A stretch of 64,000 nt of DNA from Salinimonas lutimaris (GTDB lineage: Bacteria > Pseudomonadota > Gammaproteobacteria > Enterobacterales > Alteromonadaceae): NCBI RefSeq assembly GCF_005222225.1, contig NZ_CP036536.1, positions 2,380,001 through 2,444,000 on the forward strand. Reading direction: 5' to 3'. The first letter of the stretch is position 1. Every line of letters starts with the position of its first letter. The position numbers and the translations under genes were made by a program. The notes below the pieces were generated by a model. The model was given only the letters and a program-made list of their open reading frames with translations. It was not told where the DNA came from and searched no databases. Positions 62,671 through 64,000 of this stretch are shown here, piece by piece.

Positions 62671-62766
62671 AAGGGTATTCCTCTTAATGGACAGACACAG
62701 AATACCGGGCGCAACTTAAATTGACCTGAAAACAACATTAAAAACAGATTAACGCCTGCTGATAAC

Positions 62767-62796
62767 AAAAAAGCCCCTGATTTTCAGAGGCTTTTT
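62767..62796 (-). terminator. terminator downstream of the DUF2058 gene
   Basis: Arms AGCCCCTGA / TCAGAGGCT pair except for one mismatch, with a 3-base loop, and are flanked by an A-run and a T-run. It lies 20 bases after the leftward DUF2058 stop. Confidence 0.75.
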
Positions 62797-62816
62797 AGAT
62801 TCTAAGACCATCACTG

Positions 62817-63365
62817 TTACCAGGTCAGATCATCCGGAATTTCAAAATCAGCATACCAGTCATCTTCTTCGCTAGCAGCCTGATCCTCCGCTTTAGTATC
62901 GGCGCGATAAATCACCGAGGCTTCATCACGCTGAGCGATTTTATCTGCCACCGGCGTAGGTACCAGATGATACTCCTCATCCAGTCTGACCACCGTCAGA
63001 CGACCCTGAGTGACCAGCTTACGTACCGCTTCGCTTACCGGCATCCGTTTGACCAGATTATTGTCGGTGAAGTTAAGCACGCCTTCGTCCTTGCCTTTCG
63101 ACTGACTGTTCAGGGTTATTAACTGGCGCACCTGAGCCGCAACGGAGCGTTCTTCACGCTCTTTTTGTTGCTGCTCATTTAGCTGCCGATCACGCGCTTT
63201 TTTCTCATCAAGTGCCTGCTGTGCAGCAACTTTATTCTCATCAACAACGTCTTGCTTATTTTTGTTTTTGAGCTTTTGTTTTTTTCGCTTTTCCTGACGC
63301 GCCTGGCGGGCAGAGGATTTATCTGCCAGCCCTGCTTTGAGTAGCTGGTCCTGAAGTGATGCCAC
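62817..63365 (-). CDS. DUF2058-family protein (YaiL-like)
   Basis: This 182-residue highly charged cytoplasmic protein starts ASLQDQLLKAGLADKSSA and continues with a long Lys/Arg/Glu/Gln-rich helical, coiled-coil-like segment, as in YaiL. The start is GTG 63363-63365, with AGGAG 7 bases upstream; an ATG 16 codons further up lies inside the topA end and has no such site. The function is unknown. Confidence 0.88.
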   Translation of the reverse strand: MASLQDQLLKAGLADKSSARQARQEKRKKQKLKNKNKQDVVDENKVAAQQALDEKKARDRQLNEQQQKEREERSVAAQVRQLITLNSQSKGKDEGVLNFTDNNLVKRMPVSEAVRKLVTQGRLTVVRLDEEYHLVPTPVADKIAQRDEASVIYRADTKAEDQAASEEDDWYADFEIPDDLTW

Positions 63366-63376
63366 AGGATTACTCC

Positions 63377-64000
63377 TTATTTCGATTTCTTGCGGGTGTC
63401 TTTTTCCACCCATTTGCCATTTTCGTACCAGGCAGACCAGCCCGATGCCTTACCACTCTCGTTTTCAGACATCACATATTGCTGCTTGGTTTTACGACTA
63501 AAACGCACGATGGTCGGATTACCGTCTGGGTCCTGCTGCGGCGCATCAGCCAGATAGAAGAATTTTGGTGAAATTCTATCTCTGAACCGAGCCAGTTCTT
63601 CAACTTTAGGGGCCCGTGTTTCCCGGCTTTTAGGGAAGTTATGCGCGGCCAGGAAAATGCCTGAAGCACCGTCACGTAACATAAAGTGAGCATCAGACTT
63701 TTCACAGGGCAACTCAGGTAAATCGACCGGATCTTCTTTCGGAGGAGCAGCTTCACCGTTTCGCAACAGTTTACGGGTATTTTTACATTCGCTGTTTGTA
63801 CAGCCAAAGTATTTGCCAAAACGACCGTTTTTCAGCTCCATGTCGCTGCCACACTTATCACATTCGATAATCGGGCCATCATAGCCTTTGATTTTAAATG
63901 TGCCGGTTTCAACATAAGTGCCATCACAGGAAGGCGCATTGCCGCACACATGCAGCTTACGGGTTTCATCAACCAGGTAGCTGTCCATGGCTGTACCGCA
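63377..64000 (-). CDS. topA: DNA topoisomerase I, C-terminal part (cut by window edge)
   Basis: The frame is open to the right edge and ends at TAA 63377-63379. It matches the zinc-ribbon tail of Top[10 protein letters not shown] then CGNAPSCDG, then [21 protein letters not shown] and the final SRKTKQQYV. TopA relaxes negative supercoils. The cysteine pairs bind zinc and contact single-stranded DNA and RNA polymerase. The catalytic domain is outside the window. Confidence 0.96.
   Translation of the reverse strand, partial: CGTAMDSYLVDETRKLHVCGNAPSCDGTYVETGTFKIKGYDGPIIECDKCGSDMELKNGRFGKYFGCTNSECKNTRKLLRNGEAAPPKEDPVDLPELPCEKSDAHFMLRDGASGIFLAAHNFPKSRETRAPKVEELARFRDRISPKFFYLADAPQQDPDGNPTIVRFSRKTKQQYVMSENESGKASGWSAWYENGKWVEKDTRKKSK

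Overview
The window reads as chromosome of a marine gammaproteobacterium of the Alteromonadales, most likely Alteromonas or a close relative. The evidence is the gene content and order: a yceD-rpmF-plsX-fabHDG-acpP-fabF-pabC-mltG-tmk-holB-tatD run, an alaA-yfbR pair, an msrPQ pair, a large RNase E with a long disordered tail, DUF3718, DUF2189 and DUF2058 proteins, and topA at the right edge. This assignment is inference from protein resemblance; no rRNA, tRNA, IS element, prophage or CRISPR array was seen.

Layout. 0-6.4 kb: a chemoreceptor (cut by the left edge), fur, and a leftward 5-oxoprolinase operon pxpA-pxpB-pxpC that ends in a D-amino-acid transaminase gene, divergent from an S1-domain protein and an OsmC-like protein. 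6.5-17.3 kb: small conserved proteins, alaA-yfbR-dgt, the periplasmic methionine sulfoxide repair pair msrP-msrQ, an MFS exporter and a LysR regulator. 17.3-23.6 kb: a fused SecDF followed by a same-strand group encoding an exported cysteine hydrolase, a cytochrome c, an exported amidohydrolase and a pirin. 23.6-34.3 kb is the most accessory-like part: a YcaD-like MFS protein, a PAS-PAS-GGDEF-EAL protein, a tandem array of an 8-bp unit next to a LexA box and a short SulA-like gene, an NAD(P)-binding protein, a DODA-type dioxygenase, an isochorismatase-fold protein lacking the usual catalytic cysteine, and an ABM-VOC-EthD fusion. 34.3-47.2 kb is the leftward fatty-acid and DNA-replication block and rluC. 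47.4-51.3 kb is rne with a long leader. 51.4-58.7 kb holds a kinase-like protein, a LysR regulator with a divergent aldolase-transporter pair, acetyltransferases, and a porin with a periplasmic binding protein. 58.7-64 kb holds a two-component system whose histidine kinase carries a 45-bp minisatellite inside its ATPase domain, a delta-class carbonic anhydrase, a DUF2058 gene and the 3' end of topA.

How the parts work together. The fab block makes acyl-ACP for lipids. A promoter and a FadR-like operator lie upstream of acpP, and an attenuator-like hairpin separates acpP from fabF. The pxp operon degrades 5-oxoproline to glutamate. MsrP and MsrQ repair oxidised periplasmic proteins. The sulA-like gene should be induced by DNA damage if the LexA box is real. 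The points most worth a second look are the minisatellite in the histidine kinase, the CTGTATRC array beside the SOS box, the ABM-VOC-EthD fusion, the cysteine-less isochorismatase-fold protein, and the exported hydrolase/cytochrome/amidohydrolase/pirin group.
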